A stretch of DNA of 52,466 nt from Sporomusa acidovorans (GTDB taxonomy: Bacteria; Bacillota; Negativicutes; Sporomusales; Sporomusaceae). Each line of letters begins with the position of its first letter. Position 1 is the first letter of the stretch. Positions 6,059-14,870 of the stretch are shown here, piece after piece. A program made the translations under genes and the position numbers. Location of the stretch: the NCBI RefSeq assembly GCF_900101845.1, contig NZ_FNAM01000042.1, positions 1-52,466 on the forward strand. The letters are read 5' to 3'. The notes beneath the pieces were generated by a model. That model made no database searches, had not been told where the DNA came from, and saw only the letters and a program-made list of their open reading frames with translations.

Positions 6059-8422
6059 TTACATCGTCTCATAAGTCGTCCGGGCAATAATTGCGTCCTG
6101 AGCTTCCCGGGACAGGTTAACAAACTGGGTGCTATACCCAGCCACCCTAACCAATAGGTCTTTATAATCTTCCGGCCGTTCCTGCGCCTTCTTCAATATC
6201 TCACTGGAAATAACGTTAAATTGAACATGGAAGGCCCCCAGCGCAAAATACGCTCTGATAATCGCAGCCAAATTCTTCAGATTCCGCTCTGATTGCAGCA
6301 ATTCCGGGGCAAATTTGATGTTTAACAATGTGCCGCCGGCGTGAACATCATGATTGATTTTAGCCGCCGAACGCATGGCGGCGGTGGGACTGGTTAAATC
6401 TGTGCCGGCATGCGGCGAAACGCCTTCGGTCAAAGGGCTTTTGGCTTTGCGTCCATCCGGCGTCGCCCCGATCACACTGCCGGCGGGTATATAGTTGGAA
6501 ATCCCCATAAAGGCTGAATTAAACGGCGAGCCGAAATAATCCCGGTAGGCTCTCACTTCTTTATGATAAAAATCGGTAATTTCCACAGCAATAGAATCCA
6601 CATAGTCATCGTCATTGCCGTATTTGGGACAGGCAAGCGCCTCCTGCCGCAGCCTTTCGTACCCTTCCCAGTTAGCGGCCAGGGCCTTTCTAAGTTCAGC
6701 CAGCGTATATTTTCTTTCTTCGAAAACCAGCTTCTTAATGACTGCCAGCGAATTAGCCGCGTCAGCGACCCCGATGCCGGTAAGCACCGGCCCAATATTA
6801 TACGCAGCGCCGCCTCGGCTCAGATCTTTACCTTTTTCCATGCAGCCATCGACAAGCAGCGATAAATACGGTCGCGGCACAATCTCGGCATGAATTTGCT
6901 GTGCAGTAATAGAGCCGCTTACCGCATGCTTGACTAAATAAGCCAGTTGGCGCAAAAATTCGTTTTTCACTTGTTCATAGCTGGAAAACTCGCCGGCTTG
7001 TCTTAGTCCCATATCCTGGCCGGTAATGCGGCTTTTACCGTCATTCAGTGCGTATTCGATCGCCGCGGCAAAATTGATATTAACCGCCGAAGTCCACTCG
7101 CCAACTTTTCTAAAATGCGGCACAACACAGCCGCAGTTGCTCCAGTCACGGGCATCCGCCGGCGATAAGCCGGCGGCTAACAGCATCTCCGACCCAACCC
7201 TGTCATTATGTATAGCTGGGAATCCAGTTCCGGCACGGACTAATTTACATACCGCCAGCAAAAATTCAGGCGGGCTGTCCGGATGAATCCGCACGCTCAG
7301 CCCCGGCTGATGAGTCTTGACATTTTCCGTCGCCTTAAGGCACATATAAGACAGTTCGTTGGTGGCATCACGGCCTTCCCGTGTTCTGCCGCCCACAGTC
7401 AAATTCTGAAACGAATTGTAGCCGGCAAAGAACTTAGCCGTGTTGCTGGAAATTGCCCATACCCATTCTGACAGCTTGATCCAAAGTGCCTCAATCAGTT
7501 CCTGGGCCTTCTCCCGGGTAATCGCCGCTTTTGCCTGGTCGGCGGCATAATAGGGATACATATACTGGTCAAACCGGCCAAGGTTAAGCGCCAGCGAATT
7601 TTCGGACAGGATGGACCCCAGTTGCGTAAACCATACGGTTTGCATGGCTTCATAAAAGCTTTCCGGAGGATGTTCCGGTACCCGGCGGCAAGTTGCCGCG
7701 ATTTGCAGTAATTCGGCTTTCCGGTCAGCGTCAGTTTCTGTTTGCGCTAATTCAGCGGCTTTATCCGCATAACGCCGGGCCAGCGTGATAATACCCTCAC
7801 AGGCTAAGCTCGCTGCCCGGTAAAAATCAATCTGCTCCAAAGCCGCCGGCGTAACAGGCTCTAAATTTTTCAGATGATCCAAGGCCTCTGTCCGTAAGCC
7901 GCCAAAGCCTTTTTTAAAAACTACGTCCTGATAATCGGCCGTAACCTCTCCCACCGCGCTGCGCCATTTCGAGTCATTATCAATGATACCGGTATCAATC
8001 AGCAGCTTGGCAGTTTCCTGGTTAATGCGGGCTAAAAAAGTTTCTTCCAGTGATTTACCCTGCCAATAAGGGAAAATTTCATCCCGCAATATTTTTTTGG
8101 CAGTTGCGGCAATGCAGTACGGGTCCTGCTTCCTGTTCTCAAACGAATCCATCTCATCCTTAACCCATTTCCAGGAATACTCCGGACAGATAATACCCGG
8201 TCTGCGGAATTCGCCAATAGACCCAACGATAAGTTCATCGGCAAAAATAGTCGTTGGCAGCGTCCGGCATACTTCTAGAAAAGCTTTGGCCCGGCGAATA
8301 ATGACCGCTTCCCCTTCCGTCTTTTTATGGGACGCGGTAAAAGCTGCCGCCCGCTCAATACTAATGGACGGTGTGGAATTAATGTAGGACTCCTTAAAAC
8401 TCTTGATCCGTTCGTTAATCAT
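6059..8422 (-). CDS. Glycyl radical enzyme of unknown substrate (PFL-like family, 787 aa)
   Basis: Full-length member of the pyruvate formate-lyase-like superfamily, oxygen-sensitive and cytosolic. The C-terminal glycyl radical loop is RVAGYSTQF, with the radical glycine at about residue 762. The active-site cysteine loop reads SNCGCVVPH, with the thiyl cysteine at about residue 432. In choline lyase, glycerol dehydratase, isethionate lyase and related eliminases the cysteine is followed two residues on by a catalytic Glu (GCVE). Here that residue is Val, so the usual general base is missing. PFL itself has a Cys-Cys pair, which is also absent. The substrate therefore cannot be named. The ATG at 8420-8422 follows GGGAGG that overlaps the stop of the GntR gene, suggesting tight coupling. 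Operon: regulator, enzyme, activase. Confidence 0.88.
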   Translation of the reverse strand: MINERIKSFKESYINSTPSISIERAAAFTASHKKTEGEAVIIRRAKAFLEVCRTLPTTIFADELIVGSIGEFRRPGIICPEYSWKWVKDEMDSFENRKQDPYCIAATAKKILRDEIFPYWQGKSLEETFLARINQETAKLLIDTGIIDNDSKWRSAVGEVTADYQDVVFKKGFGGLRTEALDHLKNLEPVTPAALEQIDFYRAASLACEGIITLARRYADKAAELAQTETDADRKAELLQIAATCRRVPEHPPESFYEAMQTVWFTQLGSILSENSLALNLGRFDQYMYPYYAADQAKAAITREKAQELIEALWIKLSEWVWAISSNTAKFFAGYNSFQNLTVGGRTREGRDATNELSYMCLKATENVKTHQPGLSVRIHPDSPPEFLLAVCKLVRAGTGFPAIHNDRVGSEMLLAAGLSPADARDWSNCGCVVPHFRKVGEWTSAVNINFAAAIEYALNDGKSRITGQDMGLRQAGEFSSYEQVKNEFLRQLAYLVKHAVSGSITAQQIHAEIVPRPYLSLLVDGCMEKGKDLSRGGAAYNIGPVLTGIGVADAANSLAVIKKLVFEERKYTLAELRKALAANWEGYERLRQEALACPKYGNDDDYVDSIAVEITDFYHKEVRAYRDYFGSPFNSAFMGISNYIPAGSVIGATPDGRKAKSPLTEGVSPHAGTDLTSPTAAMRSAAKINHDVHAGGTLLNIKFAPELLQSERNLKNLAAIIRAYFALGAFHVQFNVISSEILKKAQERPEDYKDLLVRVAGYSTQFVNLSREAQDAIIARTTYETM

Positions 8423-8428
8423 ACTCGC

Positions 8429-9145
8429 TTACCTCCCTGTTTCTTGCTTCTGCCCGGCTAAATACTCAGCCAAAGCGTCACTGGCTGCCGCCATATGCCG
8501 CCGCAATACGTTCCGGGCAGCCTGAATATCTTGCCGGGCACAAGCCGCCAGCAACTGTCGGTGCTCCGCCTGTGATTTGGCCTGATAGTTCATGGCTGCC
8601 AAATAAAGGCGCATGTAGCGTTCCACATTGTTATGCATGCTGCGGATTAAAGCAAGCAGCTTCGGCCGTTTGGCACACCGGTACAAGGTTTCATGAAACT
8701 GCCAGTTTAACTCCCCCCAGCGACGGGCATCGGTAGTATCATCCGCTGCTTTCAATATCCGGGCCGCCTCGGATAGTTCCGTCGCCGTCAGGCCCGGAAC
8801 CGCCAGTTCCAGTGCGCCTAATTCCAAAAACAGCCGTATATCAAAGATCTCTTGTGCTTCTTCCCCGGATAACGCACTGACGACAGCGCCGCGGTTAGGA
8901 TAAAAACAAACCAATCCTTCCGCTTCTAAACTTTTTAAGGCTTCCCGCAAAGCACTCATACTTACTCCAAACTTTGCAGCTAATTCTTCTTGTTTTAACT
9001 GCGCCCCCCCGCTCAATTCACCACTCAAAATTTGTTCCCGCAGAATATGGGCAATTCTTGCCGGCAAAGTCCGGTTCGGTATCATGGTTTGGTATTTCTG
9101 ATCAATATTTTTCATGTTTTCACTGTAATACGTTTTCTTCGCCAT
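8429..9145 (-). CDS. GntR family regulator, FCD subfamily (238 aa)
   Basis: N-terminal winged helix (about residues 30-95, with QEELAAKFGVSMSALREALKSLEAEGLV) followed by an all-helical FCD effector domain (residues 100-230, with FDIRLFLELGALELA, NWQFHETLY and EHRQLLAACARQD). FCD regulators bind small organic acids and usually repress their own catabolic operon, so this one probably senses the substrate of the downstream glycyl radical enzyme. The start is uncertain: an ATG at 9170-9172 overlaps a palindrome that looks like the operator, so I prefer the ATG at 9143-9145. No good ribosome binding site is seen for any candidate. Confidence 0.85.
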   Translation of the reverse strand: MAKKTYYSENMKNIDQKYQTMIPNRTLPARIAHILREQILSGELSGGAQLKQEELAAKFGVSMSALREALKSLEAEGLVCFYPNRGAVVSALSGEEAQEIFDIRLFLELGALELAVPGLTATELSEAARILKAADDTTDARRWGELNWQFHETLYRCAKRPKLLALIRSMHNNVERYMRLYLAAMNYQAKSQAEHRQLLAACARQDIQAARNVLRRHMAAASDALAEYLAGQKQETGR

Positions 9146-9164
9146 GTAAATTCGATTTTCGAAA

Positions 9165-9177
9165 GTATACAATATAC
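9165..9177. promoter_or_regulatory. Putative autoregulatory operator of the FCD GntR gene
   Basis: GTATACAATATAC is a 13-bp palindrome (GTATA-N3-TATAC) just upstream of the chosen start codon. The 5-3-5 layout is typical of FCD-type GntR sites. Confidence 0.45.
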
Positions 9178-9248
9178 ATTAAAATGAATATATGTATGAA
9201 GAAACTCAGTAATGATAACTCTTCTGCAGCTTACCCTGACAGACAAAA

Positions 9249-9292
9249 CTCCCTGAACAAGTGAGGCTTCATAGCCCCAACCGCTCAGGGAG
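9249..9292 (-). terminator. Terminator of the cad operon
   Basis: CTCCCTGA (9249-9256) and TCAGGGAG (9285-9292) pair with a 28-base loop that can extend the stem. On the minus strand TTTTGTCT follows. It lies just past the ATPase stop. Confidence 0.6.
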
Positions 9293-9305
9293 ATCCGTCT
9301 TTTTC

Positions 9306-11537
9306 TCAGACTGTTTCTTTCCCGCTGTTTACCCGAATTAGGCGCAAACTGTTTAACGTAACCAGGATCGTTGCCCCCATATCGGCCAGAATTGCCAGCC
9401 ATAGAGTAAGCCAGCCCGGGAATACGGCAAGTACGGCTACTGTTTTAATAAACAGCGAAAATCCAATATTTTGCCGGATAATGCTCAGTGTCTTCTTGCT
9501 AAGCCGGATCGCAAAGTTTAGCTTGCTTAAATCGTCAGCCATTAAAGCAATATCGGCTGTTTCAAGGGCTGTATCGGTGCCGGCGCTGCCCATGGCAATA
9601 CCGATTGTGGAAACCGCCAAAGCAGGAGCGTCATTGATCCCGTCGCCAACCATGGCTACCTTGCCATATTGATCAAGCAGTTCCTGAACGGCACTCACTT
9701 TGTCCTCAGGCAGAAGCTCAGCCCGGTACCCGTCAACACCTACCCGCGCGGCCATCGCTTTGGCTGTCGCCGCATTGTCGCCTGTCAGCATGATCGTGTG
9801 CCGAATGCCGGCTGTTTTTAGGGAAGCGACTGCCGCTGCGCTGTTATGGCGCATTTCGTCGGCTACGGCAATAAGGCCCAGCAGTTTTTCCCCGGTGCCG
9901 GCAACCATGACCGTCTTGCCTTCGCCTTGCAGCCGCTCAATTTGCTCCGCTGCGGCAGCTAATGACACCTTACGTTCACAAAGCAGCCGGGGATTGCCAA
10001 TAAACACGGTTTGTCCGTTGACGGTCCCCTGGGCCCCGCGTCCGGTAATGGCGCGAAAATCTTCTACAGGGGTAATCGCGATATGTTGAGACCGGGCGGC
10101 CTTGCCGACCGCTATCGCCAGCGGATGCTCAGAACGCGCTTCCAGGCTGGCGGCCATTTGCAGCAGTTCTGTCTTACCGGTTTCACCTACCGGCACGATA
10201 TCGGTTACGACCGGTTCTCCCTTGGTGAGAGTACCGGTTTTGTCAAAGGCAATCGCCGAAAGCAATCCCATTTCTTCCAGATATACGCCGCCTTTTATTA
10301 AGACACCATTCTTAGCGGCGGTGCTAATGGCGCTGACAATAGCAACCGGTGTCGAAACCACCAAAGCGCACGGGCAGGAAACCACCAACAGAGCCAAGCC
10401 CCTGTAAATCCAGGGCGCCCATTCCTGACCCAAAATTAAGGGGGGAATCAAAACAATCCCCACAGCCAAAGCCATTACAATCGGCGTATAAACAGCGGCA
10501 AACTTCTCGACAAACGCCTGCGACGGCGCGCGTTTGCCCTGTGCCTCTTCTACCATATGAATAATCTTGGCAATCGTAGTGTCGTGCACCAGTTTGGTTA
10601 CCCGTACTTCAAGCGAACCATGCGTATTCAGTGTCCCGGCGTAGACTTCATCGCCGGCGCCTTTTTCCACCGGAATGGATTCGCCGGTAATCGCCGCCTG
10701 ATTAATGGCCGATTCCCCTTTGCTGATCATGCCGTCTATGGCGATCTTTTCCCCCGGCCGGATCAGCATGATATCGCCGATTTCGATTTGTTCAACGGGC
10801 ACCTCGGTTTCAGTGCCGCCGCGCCAGATGCGCGCCGTCTTGGGGGCGATGTCCATCAAATCCCGGATTGAGCGGCGGGCCTTATCCATAGTCCAGGCTT
10901 CCAGCATTTCCGAGATGGAATAGAGAAAAGCGACAGTTGCTCCTTCCTCATATTGACCAATGGCCAATGCCCCGATAATAGCAATACTCATCAGGACACT
11001 CATATTAAAATTCATGCGGGGCAAGGCGCGCGCGGCCTTTTTAAAATTACCCCAGCCGCCAAGAACTATGGCGACTATATAAAAAGGAATGAACACCGTT
11101 GCCGGGCCGCCGTACTTTTCAAGGCCATAGGCAACAGCCAGCGTAATGGCTGACCCGATAGCCCGGTGCAATTCCCAGTTTTTTTGACGTACTGCCTGGG
11201 CACTATGCTGCTCAGCGGATACCTGCTGACCAAGCGGGGTTATCGTATAATTTTCTTCTGCCCCCAGACGGCGAATCGCCGCTATATCAACAATTCCCTC
11301 CAGCGCCAACTTGCCTGTAACTTTATTGAGGCTGACGCTCTTTATCCCCGGGAGGGCAGCTACCGCCTTTTCAAATTTTGCCGCGCAGTCCAGGCAGCAA
11401 ATACCGTCTACCTGAAATGTGGTAACCTCCGGCGTCAGCGCCTCAGCGGCACCACACCCGCAGGCACAGGTAGCGGCAGCCACCTGGTTTGGTCGTTTTT
11501 TTTCAGTAATTTTTTTGATTGCCGGCCGGTTCTTCAA
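9306..11537 (-). CDS. cadA: Heavy-metal P-type ATPase (Zn/Cd/Pb exporter, 743 aa)
   Basis: A P1B-type ATPase that pumps soft divalent metals out of the cytosol. In order: a Cys-rich N-terminus (CACGCG, residues 24-29), an HMA domain with GICCLDC (46-51), the actuator TGES motif (about 284), the membrane CPC motif (388-390), the phosphorylation motif DKTGT (432-436), SEHPLA and GDGINDAP. The CPC motif together with a CadC-like regulator next door fits Cd/Zn/Pb (P1B-2) rather than copper. The start is TTG at 11535-11537, behind AGGAGG. It lies 11 bases after the regulator gene. Length is normal. Confidence 0.93.
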   Translation of the reverse strand: MKNRPAIKKITEKKRPNQVAAATCACGCGAAEALTPEVTTFQVDGICCLDCAAKFEKAVAALPGIKSVSLNKVTGKLALEGIVDIAAIRRLGAEENYTITPLGQQVSAEQHSAQAVRQKNWELHRAIGSAITLAVAYGLEKYGGPATVFIPFYIVAIVLGGWGNFKKAARALPRMNFNMSVLMSIAIIGALAIGQYEEGATVAFLYSISEMLEAWTMDKARRSIRDLMDIAPKTARIWRGGTETEVPVEQIEIGDIMLIRPGEKIAIDGMISKGESAINQAAITGESIPVEKGAGDEVYAGTLNTHGSLEVRVTKLVHDTTIAKIIHMVEEAQGKRAPSQAFVEKFAAVYTPIVMALAVGIVLIPPLILGQEWAPWIYRGLALLVVSCPCALVVSTPVAIVSAISTAAKNGVLIKGGVYLEEMGLLSAIAFDKTGTLTKGEPVVTDIVPVGETGKTELLQMAASLEARSEHPLAIAVGKAARSQHIAITPVEDFRAITGRGAQGTVNGQTVFIGNPRLLCERKVSLAAAAEQIERLQGEGKTVMVAGTGEKLLGLIAVADEMRHNSAAAVASLKTAGIRHTIMLTGDNAATAKAMAARVGVDGYRAELLPEDKVSAVQELLDQYGKVAMVGDGINDAPALAVSTIGIAMGSAGTDTALETADIALMADDLSKLNFAIRLSKKTLSIIRQNIGFSLFIKTVAVLAVFPGWLTLWLAILADMGATILVTLNSLRLIRVNSGKETV

Positions 11538-11548
11538 GCCGCCACCTC

Positions 11549-11911
11549 CTATCGGTGTTGAATATGTTCAATCCCTTGCGCTAAAAGTGTCGCAACATGG
11601 TCATCATCAACCGAGTACCATACCATTTTTCCCTCTTTACGGTATTTAACCAAACGAGCGCCACGCAATAGTCTGAGTTGGTGCGATACAGCCGATTGCC
11701 CCATGTTGACAACAGCGGCAATATCACATACACACAATTCCCGTTTAGAAAGAGCGTGCAAAATTTTAAGCCGCGTCATATCGCCAAGTATTTTAAAAAC
11801 CTCGGCAATTTGCTGCACCTCCTCATCCGGTAATGCCTCTGCCCTGGCAAGACATATATTTTGGGGATGCTCGCATAATTCTTCGCACACATCACATGCT
11901 ATCTCTTTCAT
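11549..11911 (-). CDS. cadC: CadC-like ArsR family metal-sensing repressor (120 aa)
   Basis: ArsR/SmtB winged-helix repressor with a CadC layout. An N-terminal Cys-rich arm (C6, C9, C13) and the alpha3 motif ELCVCD (C60, C62) form a soft-metal site. The C-terminal helix has His and Asp residues (D103, H105, H116, H119) able to form the alpha5 zinc site. DNA-contact helix: QSAVSHQLRLLRGARLV. The ATG at 11909-11911 follows GGAGGTTAAA. The longer frame upstream runs through the operator and is not used. It should repress itself and the ATPase until Cd, Pb or Zn binds. Confidence 0.92.
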   Translation of the reverse strand: MKEIACDVCEELCEHPQNICLARAEALPDEEVQQIAEVFKILGDMTRLKILHALSKRELCVCDIAAVVNMGQSAVSHQLRLLRGARLVKYRKEGKMVWYSVDDDHVATLLAQGIEHIQHR

Positions 11912-11925
11912 TTTAACCTCCGCAT

Positions 11926-11947
11926 CATATGAATATGTATTCATATG
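11926..11947. promoter_or_regulatory. CadC/ArsR operator palindrome
   Basis: CATATGAATA and TATTCATATG flank a 2-base centre, a perfect 22-bp dyad 14 bases upstream of the cadC start. ArsR/SmtB repressors bind this kind of 12-2-12 AT-rich dyad (TGAA..TTCA). Confidence 0.8.
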
Positions 11948-12002
11948 TAAATGATATTCTTTTTTAGGAAAAACGTCAATAGATTTTTTAAAAATGCTAA
12001 AA

Positions 12003-12050
12003 AAAAATAGACCTCTCCGAAAGAACATTCCTCTCGGGCAGTCTATTTTT
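12003..12050. terminator. Terminator-like hairpin between the cadC promoter and emrB
   Basis: AAAAATAGAC (12003-12012) and GTCTATTTTT (12041-12050) pair across a 28-base loop that contains a smaller CCGA/TCGG hairpin. It lies past the stop of the efflux gene that ends at 12093, and the outer A/T tracts allow use on both strands. Confidence 0.65.
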
Positions 12051-12092
12051 ATAGTATTCTAGCAAAATATCCATAAATTATTGTCTAGATTT

Positions 12093-13658
12093 CTAATGCG
12101 ACGCTGCGGGAGCTTCCTGCTTTTGCGGTTTGTTATCCGGCATAAACAAAGCGGCAATCCCCAGAACGACTAACAACGAAGCGACAAAATTGTAGGCGTC
12201 CCGGTAGGCAAGAATACTCGCCTGATGAAGCAATTCCTGATAGATTTTGCCCATAGCCTGTGTGGAAGCCAGAGCCGCCGGTACTCCCAAATTCGTCATT
12301 GCCTGTGTGTAGGTTTCAAGTGCGTAACGGTAACCGGCATCCGCCATTGTCAAATGCTGCACCAGGTAGGACTGCTCAATTTGCTGGCTGTGAATCAGTT
12401 TATTGGTGACCAGGGCAATGCCAATACTTCCCCCTAAGTTGCGCGTAAGCGAAATAATTGCCGACGCATTGCTGCTATGCTGCGGCGAGATCTTTGAAAA
12501 AGCGAGCGTACTGGCCGGTACAAACAGAAAGGGCAGTCCCAGCGTTTGCAGGATGCGGACAAAGACAAAGGTAGCATAATCCGTCTGCGGGGTCACAAGG
12601 CCGGTAGCCCACATGCCCAGAGCGTTAATCAGCATCCCCAGCGAAATTAAGTATTTTGCCGGAACCCGGTTAACAAGCCTGCCGACGACCGGCATCATAA
12701 AGAGAACCACGACCCCGGCCGGCGACAGCAGCAGGCCGGACAAGGTGGCATCATAGCCAAAGTTGGACTGGACCATCATCGGCAACAGGGTGGTACTGCC
12801 GTATAACGCAAAACCGACAAAAAACATCATCACACAAGGCATCCCAAAACTGGGTATCTTAAAGAGTTTCAGTTCTACTACAGGCCGCTCTTGCTGTAAT
12901 AGCCAATAAATCGCAACGATCAGGCTGATAACGGAGATTGTGGCAAAAAATACAATGAACGAGCTGTCAAACCAGTCTTCCTGCTGACCCTTATCCAATA
13001 CGATCTGCAGCGCCCCAAGGCCGACAGCAATCAGACCAAGGCCAATATAGTCGATGGAACCGACATTCTGTTTTTGCGCGCTGGGTGGATCCTGGACAAG
13101 AATCTTGACCAAGAAGGCGGCTAACAGGCCGACAGGCACATTCATGAAAAAAATCCAGCGCCAGCTGTAATTATCGGTAATATAACCGCCGAGAGTCGGC
13201 CCCAGAATCGGCGCCAAAACCGTCGTTATCCCGGTAATCGCAAAGGCCATCCCCAGTTTTTCCGGCGGAAAACTGTCCTTGATGATGGCCTGCTGGGCCG
13301 GTTGCAAACCGCCGCCGGCCAGTCCCTGCAGCAAGCGAAACACAATCAGCATCGGCAGGGAAGTCGAAATCCCGCACATAAAGGAGGTAACGGTAAAGCC
13401 TACAATACAAAGAATAAAGAAATTTTTACGCCCCATAAGGCCGGACAACCAGCCGGATAACGGTAAAACAATACCGTTGGACACAAGATACGACGTTAAA
13501 ACCCAGGTGCTTTCCTCTGAACCTGCCCCCAGCGAACCCGCAATATGGGAAAGCGCGACATTGGCAATCGTTGTGTCCAACACTTCCATAAAAGCGGCCA
13601 GACTGACGACCAGAGACACCAGAATCGGGCTTACTGGCTTAAGAGCCGTTTCGCTCAT
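12093..13658 (-). CDS. emrB: EmrB-type DHA2 family multidrug efflux transporter (521 aa)
   Basis: A 14-helix MFS drug/proton antiporter of the DHA2 group. N-terminal signature: FMEVLDTTIANVALSHIAGSLG followed by STWVLTSYLVSNGIVLPLSGWL. Motif C, GPTLGGYITDNYSWRWIFFMNVPVG, is also clear. It should sit in the inner membrane and, with the adapter encoded just upstream, export hydrophobic compounds across the envelope. Its ATG overlaps the stop of the adapter gene by 4 bases, so the two are translationally coupled. Normal length. Confidence 0.92.
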   Translation of the reverse strand: MSETALKPVSPILVSLVVSLAAFMEVLDTTIANVALSHIAGSLGAGSEESTWVLTSYLVSNGIVLPLSGWLSGLMGRKNFFILCIVGFTVTSFMCGISTSLPMLIVFRLLQGLAGGGLQPAQQAIIKDSFPPEKLGMAFAITGITTVLAPILGPTLGGYITDNYSWRWIFFMNVPVGLLAAFLVKILVQDPPSAQKQNVGSIDYIGLGLIAVGLGALQIVLDKGQQEDWFDSSFIVFFATISVISLIVAIYWLLQQERPVVELKLFKIPSFGMPCVMMFFVGFALYGSTTLLPMMVQSNFGYDATLSGLLLSPAGVVVLFMMPVVGRLVNRVPAKYLISLGMLINALGMWATGLVTPQTDYATFVFVRILQTLGLPFLFVPASTLAFSKISPQHSSNASAIISLTRNLGGSIGIALVTNKLIHSQQIEQSYLVQHLTMADAGYRYALETYTQAMTNLGVPAALASTQAMGKIYQELLHQASILAYRDAYNFVASLLVVLGIAALFMPDNKPQKQEAPAASH

Positions 13659-14710
13659 ATTCTTACTCCCGCGCCCCCGGTATATACGGTGGGAATAACC
13701 GACATCCCCGGCCCCAGAGGAAGAGTCGCATCCGGCGGATTATCGAATACAATTTTTACAGGAACGCGTTGTACGGTCTTAACAAAATTGCCTGTCGCAT
13801 TTTCCGCCGGGAAGAGAGAAAAATATGATCCGGTGCCTGCCTGAAAGCTCTCGACCTTGCCGTGCAGCATCGTACTGGGAAAAGCATCAATGCGAATATC
13901 GACAGGCTGGCCGGGGCGCATACGGTCCAGTTGCGTTTCTTTGAAATTGGCAACAACCCACAATTCCGTTCCGACCAGCGTAGCCAGTTGCTGGCCGGTC
14001 TGGACATAGTTGCCGAGCTCCACGCTGCGCTTGGTAATGCGCCCATCCATAGGCGCAAGCACCTTCGTATTGGCCAAGTCCGTTTCAGCCTGCGCCAAAT
14101 CCGCTTCCGCCTGCTGTACCTGAGCCAAAAGCTGTTCGCCGCTGTCTTTGGCTGCCGCAATGACAGTAGGCGCCGTTTGAGCCGAACGGAGATCGGCCTG
14201 CAATTTATCCAGCGCCGAACGATCCGCTTTTTCCGTGGCTATCGCCTGATCCAACTGCTGCCGGGAACAGGCGCCCGCGCTAAACAGGCTTTCCATGCGC
14301 TGCTTATCGGCCAGTGATTTCTCCCAGGTGGCCCGCGCCGATGCCACTTGCGCCGCCGACGCGTCAATATTGGATGACGCGGAAACAGTGGTTGTTTCCA
14401 GATTGTTGCGGGAAGCGTTGACCGCCGCTTTAGCCGCGGCCAGGGCCGCCTTGGCCCGGTCGCGGCGGATTATGTAGTCGGTCGGATCAATTTCCATTAG
14501 GACATCACCCGCTTTGACCATTTGATTGTCTTGTATATGTAAGGTTTTTACATACCCTTGTACCTTCGGGCTTAAAACAACGGTCCGCCCCTCAATGGCG
14601 GCATCATCTGTCGATACTTCGCCGCGGTGCCAAAAATAATAGCCCCCGCAGCCGGCAGCGATGACTAACAGAACAGTAATAAGCTTGATGAATTTCGGTG
14701 GTATTTTCAT
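13655..14710 (-). CDS. emrA: EmrA-type HlyD family membrane fusion protein (351 aa)
   Basis: Periplasmic adapter anchored by one N-terminal helix (residues about 8-28), then the STDDAAIEGR element typical of EmrA, a lipoyl half (VQGYVKTLHIQDNQMVKAGDVLMEID), a long Ala/Gln-rich coiled coil (about 75-200), the second lipoyl half (VLAPMDGRITKRSVELGNYVQTGQ) and a beta-barrel. It couples EmrB to an outer-membrane channel, which fits a diderm cell; no TolC gene is nearby. I chose the ATG at 14708-14710, which has GGGAG upstream, over the longer frame. Confidence 0.92.
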   Translation of the reverse strand: MKIPPKFIKLITVLLVIAAGCGGYYFWHRGEVSTDDAAIEGRTVVLSPKVQGYVKTLHIQDNQMVKAGDVLMEIDPTDYIIRRDRAKAALAAAKAAVNASRNNLETTTVSASSNIDASAAQVASARATWEKSLADKQRMESLFSAGACSRQQLDQAIATEKADRSALDKLQADLRSAQTAPTVIAAAKDSGEQLLAQVQQAEADLAQAETDLANTKVLAPMDGRITKRSVELGNYVQTGQQLATLVGTELWVVANFKETQLDRMRPGQPVDIRIDAFPSTMLHGKVESFQAGTGSYFSLFPAENATGNFVKTVQRVPVKIVFDNPPDATLPLGPGMSVIPTVYTGGAGVRI

Positions 14711-14816
14711 ACAATCTCCCTTTCCCCAAAAGCTTTCTAGGCCTCCCTGCATATATAAGCGAGAACGGCCATAACCTCTACTTATCAGTCCAAATGAGCT
14801 GTTTTTTTTATACTAT

Positions 14817-14834
14817 AAAACAAACGTTTGTTTT
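14817..14834. promoter_or_regulatory. TetR-type operator in front of emrAB
   Basis: AAAACAAACGTTTGTTTT is a perfect 18-bp palindrome about 105 bases upstream of emrA. A related site lies upstream of the tetR gene (15540-15555). Sharing the CAAACG/CGTTTG core suggests both are bound by the adjacent TetR protein. Confidence 0.75.
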
Positions 14835-14870
14835 AGTTGGCTTACATAGCCATAGCGGCTTAACTTGTCA

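Noticed and set aside
6059..8422. Pyruvate formate-lyase (pflB)
   Set aside because: The active site has GCVV instead of the PFL Cys-Cys pair, and the activase has the extra ferredoxin-like insert not found in PflA.
9306..11537. Copper-exporting ATPase (copA)
   Set aside because: It has the CPC motif, but a CadC-type regulator with the matching operator and the Cys-rich N-terminus favour Cd/Zn/Pb. Copper transport was not excluded by residue-level analysis of helices 7-8.
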